A stretch of 64,000 bases of DNA, taken from Verrucomicrobiales bacterium (GTDB taxonomy: Bacteria; Verrucomicrobiota; Verrucomicrobiia; Verrucomicrobiales; DEV007). The stretch is from contig JARGPJ010000015.1 in NCBI GenBank assembly GCA_029212615.1, forward strand, positions 1 through 64,000. The letters are read 5' to 3'. Shown piece by piece: positions 8,239-15,652 of this stretch (within the stretch, counting starts at the first letter, position 1; the number at the start of each line of letters is the position of its first letter). The notes under the pieces are model-generated. The model searched no databases. It worked only from the letters and a program-made list of their open reading frames with translations, and was not told the origin of the DNA. The position numbers and the translations under genes are program-made.

Positions 8239-8958
8239 GTGAAGTATTTCGTTCAACCCTGTTGGGTCCTTGGCTTAACCCTGTTCAGTCAGATGGCATT
8301 GGCGCTCGAGCCCGCTTCGGTGGCGTCGATTTCTCCGGAGGATCTGGTCGAGTTTGATACCCAGCCGGCTCCGGTTCAGGAACTGATTCGTCAGGCGCTG
8401 ACGCTCACTGAGAAAAAGCTCACGTATCAGTTCGGGTCAAATTCACCGGGCAATGCAGGGATGGACTGCTCAGGATCAGTCCAGTGTGTCTTGAAGGCGT
8501 CGGGAGTTGATGAGTTGCCGAGAACTTCTTTTGGGTTCTATGAGTGGGCGCGGGATAAGGGCGACCTCGTGGAAACCAGGGCGGTTCATTCAACCGACGA
8601 CCCGGCTTTTGATGAACTGAAGCCGGGGGATTTACTTTTTTGGACGGGGACTTATTCGACCACGAAACGAAACCCTCCGATTTCTCATGTCATGATTTTT
8701 CTGGGGCGGCTCAAGACAGACGGGCAGGGGGTTGTTTTTGGATCGAGTGACGGGAGACGCTTCCGGGGGAAGCGAATCACCGGAGTGAGTGTCTTTGACT
8801 GGAGGGTGCCGTCGGCTGAATCAAAATCAAAGTTCGTTGCCTATGGCCCGATCCCCGGGTTTGAAGACTTGCGGGAAGTGCCCGTCGTTGAAGAAGAGGA
8901 ACCCCGGAAACCACTTAAATCGATTTTCGATAGGTTATTGAAAAAGCAGGCAGATTGA
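8239..8958 (+). CDS. Secreted NlpC/P60 family cysteine hydrolase
   Basis: A 239-residue protein starting at GTG 8239, with a signal peptide (about 1-22, ending MALA). The NlpC/P60 domain spans about residues 47-190: the catalytic cysteine is C77 in GMDCSGSVQCV, and the histidine is H150 in PPISHVMIFLG. FGSSDGRR follows at the position of the third conserved segment. These enzymes cut peptide bonds in peptidoglycan stems, usually between D-gamma-Glu and diaminopimelate. The C-terminal tail is acidic then basic (EEEEPRKPLK) and probably unstructured. Because no other upstream start exists before a stop, the GTG is well supported. Confidence 0.88.
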   Translation: MKYFVQPCWVLGLTLFSQMALALEPASVASISPEDLVEFDTQPAPVQELIRQALTLTEKKLTYQFGSNSPGNAGMDCSGSVQCVLKASGVDELPRTSFGFYEWARDKGDLVETRAVHSTDDPAFDELKPGDLLFWTGTYSTTKRNPPISHVMIFLGRLKTDGQGVVFGSSDGRRFRGKRITGVSVFDWRVPSAESKSKFVAYGPIPGFEDLREVPVVEEEEPRKPLKSIFDRLLKKQAD

Positions 8959-8970
8959 AGTGTCCCGGCG

Positions 8971-9186
8971 ATGAGGAAAGCGATACGGACAATGGCTTTC
9001 GTTTTCTGCCTCATCGGGAAGCTTGCAAATGGGGCCCGGTTTGTCCTTGCGGAAGTGAAACGCCTTGGAATAGAGGCCACAGCCTGGTCAGCCATCACCG
9101 CTCTTATCACTGATATTTTTCAACGAATCGTTGTCCCCGGGGCCTGTCCAGAGGAGGCGTTTCTGTTTCAGAAGACACCTGATTGA
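8971..9186 (+). CDS. Weak small ORF, unassigned
   Basis: A 71-residue frame starting 12 bp after the NlpC/P60 stop. The N-terminus (MRKAIRTMAFVFCLIGKLANG) looks like a short signal or membrane segment and the rest is mixed hydrophobic. Codon choice is compatible with coding but I recognise no family, and the opposite strand is also open across most of it. Listed because otherwise the 8959-9227 interval would be unexplained; it may be spurious. Confidence 0.25.
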   Translation: MRKAIRTMAFVFCLIGKLANGARFVLAEVKRLGIEATAWSAITALITDIFQRIVVPGACPEEAFLFQKTPD

Positions 9187-9227
9187 TCGCTTGCGCCGGA
9201 GAGACGCAGGCGGGAGGCTTCGCCTAC

Positions 9228-9467
9228 ATGAGAAACTTACCGCTCTTTGCCTTTACCCTTGCCTCTCTAAGTTTCAACATGGCATGCACTTCAGGCCAAA
9301 AGGGGGCAGCCACAGGAGTTGCGGCTGGTGCAGGGATCGGTGCTTTGATCTCAGGTGATGGTAACAGAGGTCGCGGAGCGTTGATTGGAGGTGCGGCAGG
9401 TGGCGTTGCGGGCGGGGGCGTTGGTGGATCAGACAACGCGGAGCCGCGCTACTACGGTCCGCAGTAG
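9228..9467 (+). CDS. Small glycine-zipper envelope protein
   Basis: A 79-residue protein from ATG 9228; a longer in-frame start at 9183 exists, but the 9228 start gives a clean export signal (MRNLPLFAFTLASLSFNMAC). Cysteine 20 could be a lipidation site, though NMAC is a weak lipobox. The mature part is a glycine zipper (GAATGVAAGAGIGALISG, then RGALIGGAAGGVAGGG), a motif of paired membrane-associating helices known from small osmotic-stress and 17-kDa-antigen type lipoproteins. A GGGAGG ribosome site lies 10 bases before the ATG and inside a short hairpin (AGGC-TTC-GCCT at 9215-9225), which may modulate translation. The tail ends in polar residues EPRYYGPQ. Confidence 0.7.
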   Translation: MRNLPLFAFTLASLSFNMACTSGQKGAATGVAAGAGIGALISGDGNRGRGALIGGAAGGVAGGGVGGSDNAEPRYYGPQ

Positions 9468-9507
9468 GGCATTTACTCACCTGTGGTGTATAGTGCGCGG
9501 GGGGCGG

Positions 9508-10620
9508 TCAGGCGGAAAACGTCGAGAGGGAATTTTTATCCCAGGCAGAGGCATCCAGGCTGCATTCCTCAGCGAGTTCGATGAAGCCCTGAATTTCGGC
9601 TTCGGTGAAAAGGAGTCCGTCAGCGGCGACGCTGAGCTTGGCATTGTTTGCTTCGATTGTCCCGGGGAGCATGCAGGTGTTATTTCCGTGGCCGAGAATA
9701 TCCTGGACAACCGCAGTAATGTTTTCCGCCTGGTTTCGTCCGTTTGCGAAGTCCTCTCCGCTGATCGCATCCGGATGAATGATCTGGAAATAGAAGGCGG
9801 AGGTAGTTTTTTCCCCGGTTCCCTGCGCTTTTTCCGCGCGCCCCCGCAGTGTAGGAATCGAGCCGCCGATCGCTCCTCCATAGAGCTCATTGAGAAGGCC
9901 GAGACCGTATCCTTTGTGGCGGCCGAAAGGAAGAAGGGCTTTCACGGCAAACGGGTCATCGGTTGGATTGCCGTTCTCATCAACGCCGAATTTAGATTCG
10001 AGCTTTTTGCCTTCGCGTTTGTACTGCTCGACCTTTCCCATGGCGATTTCTGAAGTTGCCCAGTCGATCACGACCGGATAGCCGACCGCATCCATGGTGG
10101 GGAATCCCCAACTGTGCGGATTGGTTCCCAGGGTCGGGAATTTGCCGCCAAAGGGAACGACCTCTGCGAGAGTCGAGGTGCAATTCGTGTAGGCGATGTA
10201 GCCGCGTTTCGCCGCATCCATGACGTAGCCTCCGCCCCAGAGGTAGTGGAACGCATTGTCAATCGCGACAGTGCCTGAGCCATATTCATCGGCGAGACGG
10301 ATGCAGGTTTCGACCGCTTCGCAGGCGACGGCCTGGCCGAGTTTCAGATGGGCGTTCCAGCTCTGGACAGCAGGAAAGCGGGATTCTTTTACTTCGATTT
10401 CTGCACCGGGAACACAGCCTCCGCTACCGCTGCCGAAGAGCTCATCGAGGTGAAGTGCTTTCAGGGCGTTGTGAGTTCGAATCCCGTGCCAGGATGCTTC
10501 GGAACACATCCGTGCCGCTGCGGCAGCTTCGTCCTCGGCATAGCCACGGTGAACGTAGGCAGCGGAGACAAGGTCTTCGTGTTGTTCGCGTGAGACGACA
10601 AAGTAGGTAGGATTCGACAT
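9508..10620 (-). CDS. Malate/L-lactate dehydrogenase (Ldh2) family oxidoreductase
   Basis: A 370-residue cytoplasmic NAD(P)-dependent oxidoreductase of the Ldh2/YlbC fold, which is distinct from classical malate and lactate dehydrogenases. Seen motifs: SWHGIRTHN near residues 43-51, H125 in DNAFHYLWGGGY, the nucleotide-binding stretch FGGKFPTLGTNPHSWGFP at about 157-174, and KGYGLGLLNELYGGAIGG at about 255-272. The family reduces 2-oxoacids or oxidises hydroxyacids (malate, lactate, ureidoglycolate, sulfolactate); the substrate is not determinable here. The ATG start at 10620 gives the usual family length. The gene appears monocistronic; the next minus-strand gene starts at 11037 and ends 78 bp upstream. 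Confidence 0.88.
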   Translation of the reverse strand: MSNPTYFVVSREQHEDLVSAAYVHRGYAEDEAAAAARMCSEASWHGIRTHNALKALHLDELFGSGSGGCVPGAEIEVKESRFPAVQSWNAHLKLGQAVACEAVETCIRLADEYGSGTVAIDNAFHYLWGGGYVMDAAKRGYIAYTNCTSTLAEVVPFGGKFPTLGTNPHSWGFPTMDAVGYPVVIDWATSEIAMGKVEQYKREGKKLESKFGVDENGNPTDDPFAVKALLPFGRHKGYGLGLLNELYGGAIGGSIPTLRGRAEKAQGTGEKTTSAFYFQIIHPDAISGEDFANGRNQAENITAVVQDILGHGNNTCMLPGTIEANNAKLSVAADGLLFTEAEIQGFIELAEECSLDASAWDKNSLSTFSA

Positions 10621-10698
10621 GGGAATCCTATGCGCCGTTTTGGCATTTGGTGCCAGTGGTTTTTCGCGACGGGAAAAGGGTGGAGGATTTGCGCGTTT

Positions 10699-11037
10699 TT
10701 ACTCGCGGGTTCCGGTCCAGGGGCCGCCATTGGTTTTTGATTCGCCTCCGCCCCAGGTGCCGATGAGCTTTTTACCCTCATCTGAAACAGTGAAGACGCC
10801 CGAGCCCCATTCAGCGTTCGTCTGTTTCCAGACAAAGTGAAATTCCCCTTCGGTCACTTTGCCTTCAATGGTACCGACGAAAGGGCCGCTGTATTTACCG
10901 GTGAGTTTTTCTTCGCTTCCCTTGATGACGAGGATGCCCCAGTCAGTACTCCAGGTTCCGACAAAAGGGGAGTCTTCGGCGAAAGTCAGGGAGGTGGTGA
11001 TAACGAAGGCGAAAAGAGCGGCGGCGAGAGATTTCAT
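10699..11037 (-). CDS. Small secreted beta-rich protein
   Basis: A 112-residue protein with a clear signal peptide (1-20, cleavage after TFA). The mature part alternates short hydrophobic and polar stretches with repeated G-x-W and G-T-x turns: FVGTWSTDWG, LTGKYSGPFVGTIEGKVTEG, FHFVWKQTNAEWGSG, LIGTWGGGE. This is what one expects from a small antiparallel beta barrel or lipocalin-like sheet in which each strand carries the G.W/G.Y turn. No family is certain. It lies on the minus strand upstream of the Ldh2 gene (78 bp apart) and diverges from the sulfatase gene with about 140 bp between the starts. Confidence 0.65.
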   Translation of the reverse strand: MKSLAAALFAFVITTSLTFAEDSPFVGTWSTDWGILVIKGSEEKLTGKYSGPFVGTIEGKVTEGEFHFVWKQTNAEWGSGVFTVSDEGKKLIGTWGGGESKTNGGPWTGTRE

Positions 11038-11175
11038 GTGATGTTTTTAATACGTGACGATGTTTTGACGAACTGATACGAGGGATATGCACGCCGATAG
11101 TGTCACGGTCCGGAATCTACAAAATCGAACTCGATCTCTCCAAGCAACTTGAGGGGTTCCGTTTTATCTTCGGGG

Positions 11176-12594
11176 ATGCGACGGTTTCTTTTTATCTGCT
11201 TTCTTGCCTTGATTACGTGTCCTGCAGTTGTCCCGGCGGGAGATCGACCTCATCTCTTTGTCTACCTTTCTGACGATCATTCCTATTTTGACACCAGTCT
11301 TTACGGGGCCACTGATATTCCGATGCCGGAGATGGAGAGGCTCGCGGCTGACGGGATTTCGTTTACCCACGCCTTTGTCGCGTCTCCGGCCTGTGCTCCG
11401 AGTCGGGCGGCAATGTTGACGGGGCTGATGCCGGCCCGGAATGGTGCGGAGGCGAATCACACCTACCCGGCTGAAGGAACTCATTTCCTGATCGAAGACT
11501 TGAAGGCTGCAGGATATCGAGTGGCTGCTTTCGGGAAAGTGGCTCATGCGAAGGATCTTGAACCATACGGGTTTGATTACAGCAGTCCGGCACGTGAGCA
11601 TGCCCTGCTCCTTCAGGAGGTAAACGAATTCATCGAAAGGGAGGGGAGTGATTCCCCCCTCTGTCTTTTCGTCGGAACGAGTAATCCGCACGTTCCATGG
11701 CCGTTGAAAAATACCTTCGATCCATCAGAGGTCGAAATCCCCGGGGTGCATCTCGATACCCCTGAAACGCGAAAACTTCGGGCGGCCTACTATCAGGAGA
11801 TCAGTGATCTCGATACGCTGCTCGGGGATTTGAGAGAGATCGCTGCGGAGGAACTTGGGGATAATACCGTCTTTGTGCATACGAGTGATCACGGGAGTCA
11901 ATGGCCTTTCGGTAAATGGAATCTCTACGATTACGGTATTCGCGTGCCGCTTCTGGTTTCGTGGCCGGGGGTGATCGAGGCAGGGGTAAGGACTGACGCG
12001 ATGGTCAGCTGGATTGACTTGCTTCCCACTTTGATGGATCTCGCGGGGGGCGCTCCCCGGCCCGGGATTGACGGGGAGTCTTTTCTAGGTGTTCTCACCG
12101 GTGAGGAGAAGAGCCATCGTGATACCATTTTCACGACTCATTCCGGTGATGGTGAGATGAATGTATTTCCGATCCGGGCGATTCGGACCGGTGATTGGAA
12201 ATTGATTCACAATCTCAGGCCTGATCTCGCGCACACCAATCACTCTGATGTTCTTCGTAAGCGGAGTGCCGGGTCATACTGGAACGAGTGGGCTGCGCTG
12301 GCGAAAGAAGAGGCGGAGGCTCAGGCGGTCTTGGAGCGTTACTTTCAGCGGCCTGAGTTTGAACTCTATCATGTTTCCGTTGATCCATGGGAAACGGAGA
12401 ACTTGATCGATTTGCCGTCTCAGCAGGACCGGGTGGAGCGTTTAAAGGAACGACTGCTCGATTGGATGACGTCGCAGGGTGATACCGGTGAAATTTTTGA
12501 CGAACCGAGGCCGCTTGCGAAACCGGAGCGCTGGCATCCCGATTTTTTCAAGAAGCCCGCTGCGTTTAAGAAAAAGAAAAGCAAGGGTGAGTAG
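11176..12594 (+). CDS. Secreted sulfatase (family S1, heparan N-sulfatase-like)
   Basis: I choose ATG 11176, which starts a signal peptide (MRRFLFICFLALITCPAVVP); a TTG further upstream at 11149 only adds a polar tail. The 472-residue type I sulfatase has the metal-binding SDDHS (residues 32-36), the formylglycine motif CAPSR with C73 as the residue to be oxidised, followed by AAMLTGLMP, then TSNPHVPW and HTSDHGSQWPFGKWN carrying the remaining metal and substrate ligands. Overall it resembles the heparan N-sulfatase/S1_8-like group. It would remove sulfate from an extracellular polysaccharide. The C-terminus is lysine-rich (FKKKKSKGE). No dedicated maturase is visible in the window. The DUF1080-like secreted protein follows 74 bp downstream. 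Confidence 0.9.
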   Translation: MRRFLFICFLALITCPAVVPAGDRPHLFVYLSDDHSYFDTSLYGATDIPMPEMERLAADGISFTHAFVASPACAPSRAAMLTGLMPARNGAEANHTYPAEGTHFLIEDLKAAGYRVAAFGKVAHAKDLEPYGFDYSSPAREHALLLQEVNEFIEREGSDSPLCLFVGTSNPHVPWPLKNTFDPSEVEIPGVHLDTPETRKLRAAYYQEISDLDTLLGDLREIAAEELGDNTVFVHTSDHGSQWPFGKWNLYDYGIRVPLLVSWPGVIEAGVRTDAMVSWIDLLPTLMDLAGGAPRPGIDGESFLGVLTGEEKSHRDTIFTTHSGDGEMNVFPIRAIRTGDWKLIHNLRPDLAHTNHSDVLRKRSAGSYWNEWAALAKEEAEAQAVLERYFQRPEFELYHVSVDPWETENLIDLPSQQDRVERLKERLLDWMTSQGDTGEIFDEPRPLAKPERWHPDFFKKPAAFKKKKSKGE

Positions 12595-12668
12595 CCCGGC
12601 GGGGAAGGCGTCATTGCGGTGCCTGGTGAGCTTGAGCATTTATTCCTTTTTCTGCTAAAACGCAGCCC

Positions 12669-13253
12669 ATGAAAAAAATGATCTTCTCTACTGTGTTGCT
12701 GTTCGTTTCTCTTTTTACCGTTTCGGCGGGAGAAAAAACGTCGGAGGATTTTTCGAGCGGGGAGATGCCTCAGGGCTGGAAGGGAGTGAAAGGCGCCTGG
12801 GAGATTTCCGGGGGAGCGATGTCCGGAAAAGAACTGGAAGCAGACCATCATGGCGCGGTGTTCATGATTCCGGATGCACATACTGATTCCAGTTTTTCCT
12901 GCCGCTTTCAGTTGAATGGGGCGAAAGGGTTCGGCCTCAGTTACAATCATCTGAAAGGGCATTTGTTTCGCGTGAAGGTCAATCGTGGGGGTGTTGAATT
13001 GTCGCTGGATAAAGACAAAAAGGACCCGGCTTCCAAGCCGATGAGCTTTGGCAAAGCTGAGGTTAAGATTGAGCCGGGTGTGTGGTATGAACTCACCTGT
13101 GAGGTCAAAGGTGATACCGTTGAACTTGAGTGTGCCGGCGAGAAGCTGTCAGGCACTCATGACAAGCTTGCGATGGAGAAAACCGGTTACCGTTTTGTTG
13201 TCGCCGGTGAGTCCGTTTTGATCGACGAGGTGAGCTTTTCGAGCTCAAAGTAA
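12669..13253 (+). CDS. Secreted DUF1080-like (concanavalin-fold) protein
   Basis: A 194-residue protein with a signal peptide (1-20, VSAG). The mature domain opens with EDFSSGEMPQGWKGVKGAWE, the typical start of DUF1080/3-keto-disaccharide hydrolase-type jelly rolls, and contains ADHHGAVF, SCRFQLNGAKGFGLSYNH, and the EPGVWYELTCEVKGDTVE block that usually precedes the last strands. It is shorter than many DUF1080 proteins (which exceed 200 residues) and has no obvious catalytic triad by inspection. Such proteins bind or cleave sugars outside the cell and accompany sulfatases in PVC genomes. The transcript probably ends before the SOS promoter at 13308. Confidence 0.75.
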   Translation: MKKMIFSTVLLFVSLFTVSAGEKTSEDFSSGEMPQGWKGVKGAWEISGGAMSGKELEADHHGAVFMIPDAHTDSSFSCRFQLNGAKGFGLSYNHLKGHLFRVKVNRGGVELSLDKDKKDPASKPMSFGKAEVKIEPGVWYELTCEVKGDTVELECAGEKLSGTHDKLAMEKTGYRFVVAGESVLIDEVSFSSSK

Positions 13254-13307
13254 GTGTTCTCTCCACCGCAGGGAAGGTGTGAGAAACCCGCTTGAATCGG
13301 GCTGATT

Positions 13308-13337
13308 TTGAAATAGTGTTCAAGTAAACACTTTATC
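13308..13337 (+). promoter_or_regulatory. Candidate LexA operator and promoter of the imu cassette
   Basis: The sequence TGTTC-AAGT-AAACA at 13317-13330 matches the 14-bp Verrucomicrobia LexA consensus TGTTC-N4-GAACA at nine of ten positions. The symmetry extends outwards to AGTGTT...AACACT (13315-13332). A TTGAAA hexamer at 13308-13313 could be the -35; the palindrome would then occupy the spacer before a weak -10 (CTTTAT or TTTATC, 13331-13337). It lies 22 bp upstream of the imuA ATG. Sequence and spacing are seen directly; LexA control is inferred from the known regulation of imuA-imuB-dnaE2 in other bacteria. Confidence 0.7.
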
Positions 13338-13351
13338 AGAATCAGCCGGAT

Positions 13352-14056
13352 ATGACAGGGAAAGACAAAGCTGCTGCTTTAGCGGCGATACGTGACCAGC
13401 TGGGGGGACGAATTCGCTCAGGAAGCGACCTCTTACGGGTTCAGGAGACTCAGCAGTTTCAGGCCGCGACAGGATTGGATGGTCTCAATCAGCATCTGGG
13501 CGGAGGCTTGCCGAAAGGGCAACTCACCGAGATCATCAGTGAGGCGGGCTCCTGCGGTGGTGGCGGGCTCGTGATGGCGGCGATGCTTTCCCGGGCGCGA
13601 CGGGAACAGCAGTATGTGATGCTGTTCGATGTGGGGGGCAGTTTCACGGTGGAGAGTTTCCCACCGGTGGACCTGGAAGCATTGCTCTGGGTTGGGTGTT
13701 CGTCACCCCGTGAGTCGCTGGAGGCTCTGGATGTGGCTTCGCGCGATGAAAATTTCGGCCTCTTTCTACTCGATTGGCGGAACTGTACCGCTTCTGATTG
13801 GAGAGGGCTGAGGTCGAGCCTGTGGTATCGTATTCTCGGGCAGTTGCGTGAGCGGGGAACTCCTGCGGTCCTGTTTGCCCCGGAAAGCGTGACGTCGGTC
13901 GCGAAGCGGAAGTTGGAGGTCAGTATCCCCGTGACGTGCCGGGGGCTGGATGAAGAACGCGAACTTCTCTGGAAAAAAATGGCCTTCGAAACCTTCAGGC
14001 CGGCGGTGAAGCAGGGGCAGAGAGTGCCTGGAATATCAGGAATGGGCGCGGCATAG
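13352..14056 (+). CDS. imuA: ImuA, RecA-like accessory factor of SOS mutagenesis
   Basis: A 234-residue RecA/SulA-like protein. The TGLDGLNQHLGGGLPKGQLT segment (about 41-60) is the family opening, followed by EIISEAGSCGGGGLVMAAML where RecA has its P-loop. Here the GxxxxGK[ST] Walker A is absent, as in other ImuA proteins I can recall. LFLLDWRNC at about 133-141 occupies the Walker B position. ImuA works with ImuB and DnaE2 as a translesion mutasome at damaged forks. It is first in the cassette, directly behind the LexA-like palindrome. There is an 87-bp gap before imuB with no separate operator visible. The ATG start gives the usual length. Confidence 0.85.
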   Translation: MTGKDKAAALAAIRDQLGGRIRSGSDLLRVQETQQFQAATGLDGLNQHLGGGLPKGQLTEIISEAGSCGGGGLVMAAMLSRARREQQYVMLFDVGGSFTVESFPPVDLEALLWVGCSSPRESLEALDVASRDENFGLFLLDWRNCTASDWRGLRSSLWYRILGQLRERGTPAVLFAPESVTSVAKRKLEVSIPVTCRGLDEERELLWKKMAFETFRPAVKQGQRVPGISGMGAA

Positions 14057-14143
14057 CCTCATCATCTTAATCTCCGGCCTTGTTCTTAATTCCCGGTAGA
14101 ATGAGACAGGCTGAGGCGCGTTAACAGAGTAATATAGATTGGA

Positions 14144-15646
14144 ATGGGATTCACCTGTCAGACTCACTCCTCCGGCTACGCCGTCGTCTGGTGTGTTGAT
14201 TTTAAATTGCAGGCCGTTGTCCGTCGGGTTCACACGGCGGCGGAGCCGGTGGCCCTGGTTGATGACACTCAGCGGCAATCGGTGGTGCTTTCCTGTAATG
14301 AGGTGGCGGGGCGGCTCGGGGTTGAAAGGGGAATGAAAACAGTGCAGGCCCTGGCGCGGTGCCCGGGGCTTCAGATCGAGCGTCCTTCTCTTTCCGCCGA
14401 GATTGCCGCATCGCGCCTTCTCCTCGAAACGGCGCTTACCTGGGTGCCTGGAATCGAGGAAACGGAGGACGGCATGCTGACCCTCGACCTTTCTTCGCAA
14501 CGGGAAGAGGAGCGGTCCGATGGGGCGAGATTTGTGCGGGGCCGGCTTTACGATGCCGGACTCGAAGTGGTGACCGGATTGGGAGAGACACCTTCGCTCG
14601 CCCGTGTCGCGGCCTTCGCGGCGAGGGAAAAGGGCGAAAGCTTCTGTCATCTTGTTCCGGAACGGCGTCTCGAAATGCTCGACCGTCTTCCCCTCGCTGT
14701 GGCCGGGACAAGCGCGGAGCTTAAAGAGCGCCTGTCTCTCTGGGGCGTCTCGACCCTCGGTGCATTCGCCCGGTTTTCCCGTGAAGCGGTGGCGGCGCGA
14801 CTCGGTGATGAAGGGGTTGAACTCTGGTTGCGACTGACGGGGAGGATTCAGCGGCCGCTTCGTTTTGCGAAGCTGGAAGAGCTTTTCGAACTGCATGAGG
14901 ATTTTGATGATGAGCTGTGTGAGCGTGAGCCGCTTCTGTTTGTCGTGAATCGTTTCCTTGATCAGCTTATTGTCAGGGTCGCGCGGACGGGGCGGGCGGC
15001 GATCGCGGTTCATGTTCTCTTGCGCTTTACGAACGGAAGCTGTGAGGCGCGGCGTTTGGCTTTGCCGGAGCCTCTGCTGGATCACGAAATTCTTTTTCAT
15101 CTCGTGAGTGGGTATCTTGATTCTCTCGAGTGGAAAGCTCCGGTGGAATCCCTGCGCCTGCGTTTCGAGCCTTCTGACCCGGTGGCTTCCCAGCGATTGC
15201 TTTTCGGGGTCGGACTGAGGAATCGCTTTCAGTTTGAAGACACCATGAAGCGGCTTCGAGCGCTCGTCGGGAGTGAGCGGGTGGGATCGCCGAGAGGATT
15301 GAATACGCACCGGCCGGGGGCGTTTGAGTTGCTCCCCCTGCCGTCGGAAATTGAAACGGTTCCGGAAAGCGCCGGGCCTCCTCTGATGGGATTTACTTTG
15401 TGTCGTTTGCAGGGTCACGTTCGTACGTCGGTGCGGTGGCGGAGCGGGCGACCTGAGAGGATTGAGTCCCGCCTCGTCTCAGGTGTGGTCACGCAGGTGG
15501 CAGGGCCATGGCACGGTGGCGGTGACTGGTGGCATCAGGGAAAGCAGTGGCAGCGGCGGGAATGGGATATCGAATTGCCGGGGAAGGGCGTTTTCCGGCT
15601 CGTCGAAAGTGAAGGGGAGTGTTTTCTGGAGGGCCGGTATGACTGA
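14144..15646 (+). CDS. imuB: ImuB, Y-family polymerase-like translesion factor
   Basis: A 500-residue Y-family protein. Residues about 12-25 (YAVVWCVDFKLQAVVRR region) correspond to the first polymerase motif, followed by the palm/finger region (VLSCNEVAGRLGVERGMKTV, about 47-66), MLTLDLSS at the second acidic motif, and a helix-hairpin-helix-like stretch (LSLWGVSTLGAFARFS). One acidic residue is visible at each motif, but the SIDE motif needed for polymerisation is not, so it probably acts as the non-catalytic adaptor linking DnaE2 to the beta clamp. A long open frame on the opposite strand (14036-15418) is an artefact of GC-rich codons. Six bp separate its stop from dnaE2. Confidence 0.88.
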   Translation: MGFTCQTHSSGYAVVWCVDFKLQAVVRRVHTAAEPVALVDDTQRQSVVLSCNEVAGRLGVERGMKTVQALARCPGLQIERPSLSAEIAASRLLLETALTWVPGIEETEDGMLTLDLSSQREEERSDGARFVRGRLYDAGLEVVTGLGETPSLARVAAFAAREKGESFCHLVPERRLEMLDRLPLAVAGTSAELKERLSLWGVSTLGAFARFSREAVAARLGDEGVELWLRLTGRIQRPLRFAKLEELFELHEDFDDELCEREPLLFVVNRFLDQLIVRVARTGRAAIAVHVLLRFTNGSCEARRLALPEPLLDHEILFHLVSGYLDSLEWKAPVESLRLRFEPSDPVASQRLLFGVGLRNRFQFEDTMKRLRALVGSERVGSPRGLNTHRPGAFELLPLPSEIETVPESAGPPLMGFTLCRLQGHVRTSVRWRSGRPERIESRLVSGVVTQVAGPWHGGGDWWHQGKQWQRREWDIELPGKGVFRLVESEGECFLEGRYD

Positions 15647-15652
15647 GATCTG

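Noticed and set aside
9385..10053. A 222-residue plus-strand frame opposite the Ldh2 gene
   Set aside because: The minus-strand protein has full family motifs; the antisense frame does not.
11061..11074. TGTTT-TGAC-GAACT as a second LexA box
   Set aside because: Two mismatches of ten; by my estimate dozens of such matches are expected in 64 kb, and the flanking genes have no DNA-damage role.
14036..15418. A 460-residue open frame on the minus strand across imuB
   Set aside because: It is antisense to a clear ImuB, is Arg/Pro-rich and has no recognisable domain; GC-rich codon usage commonly leaves such frames open.
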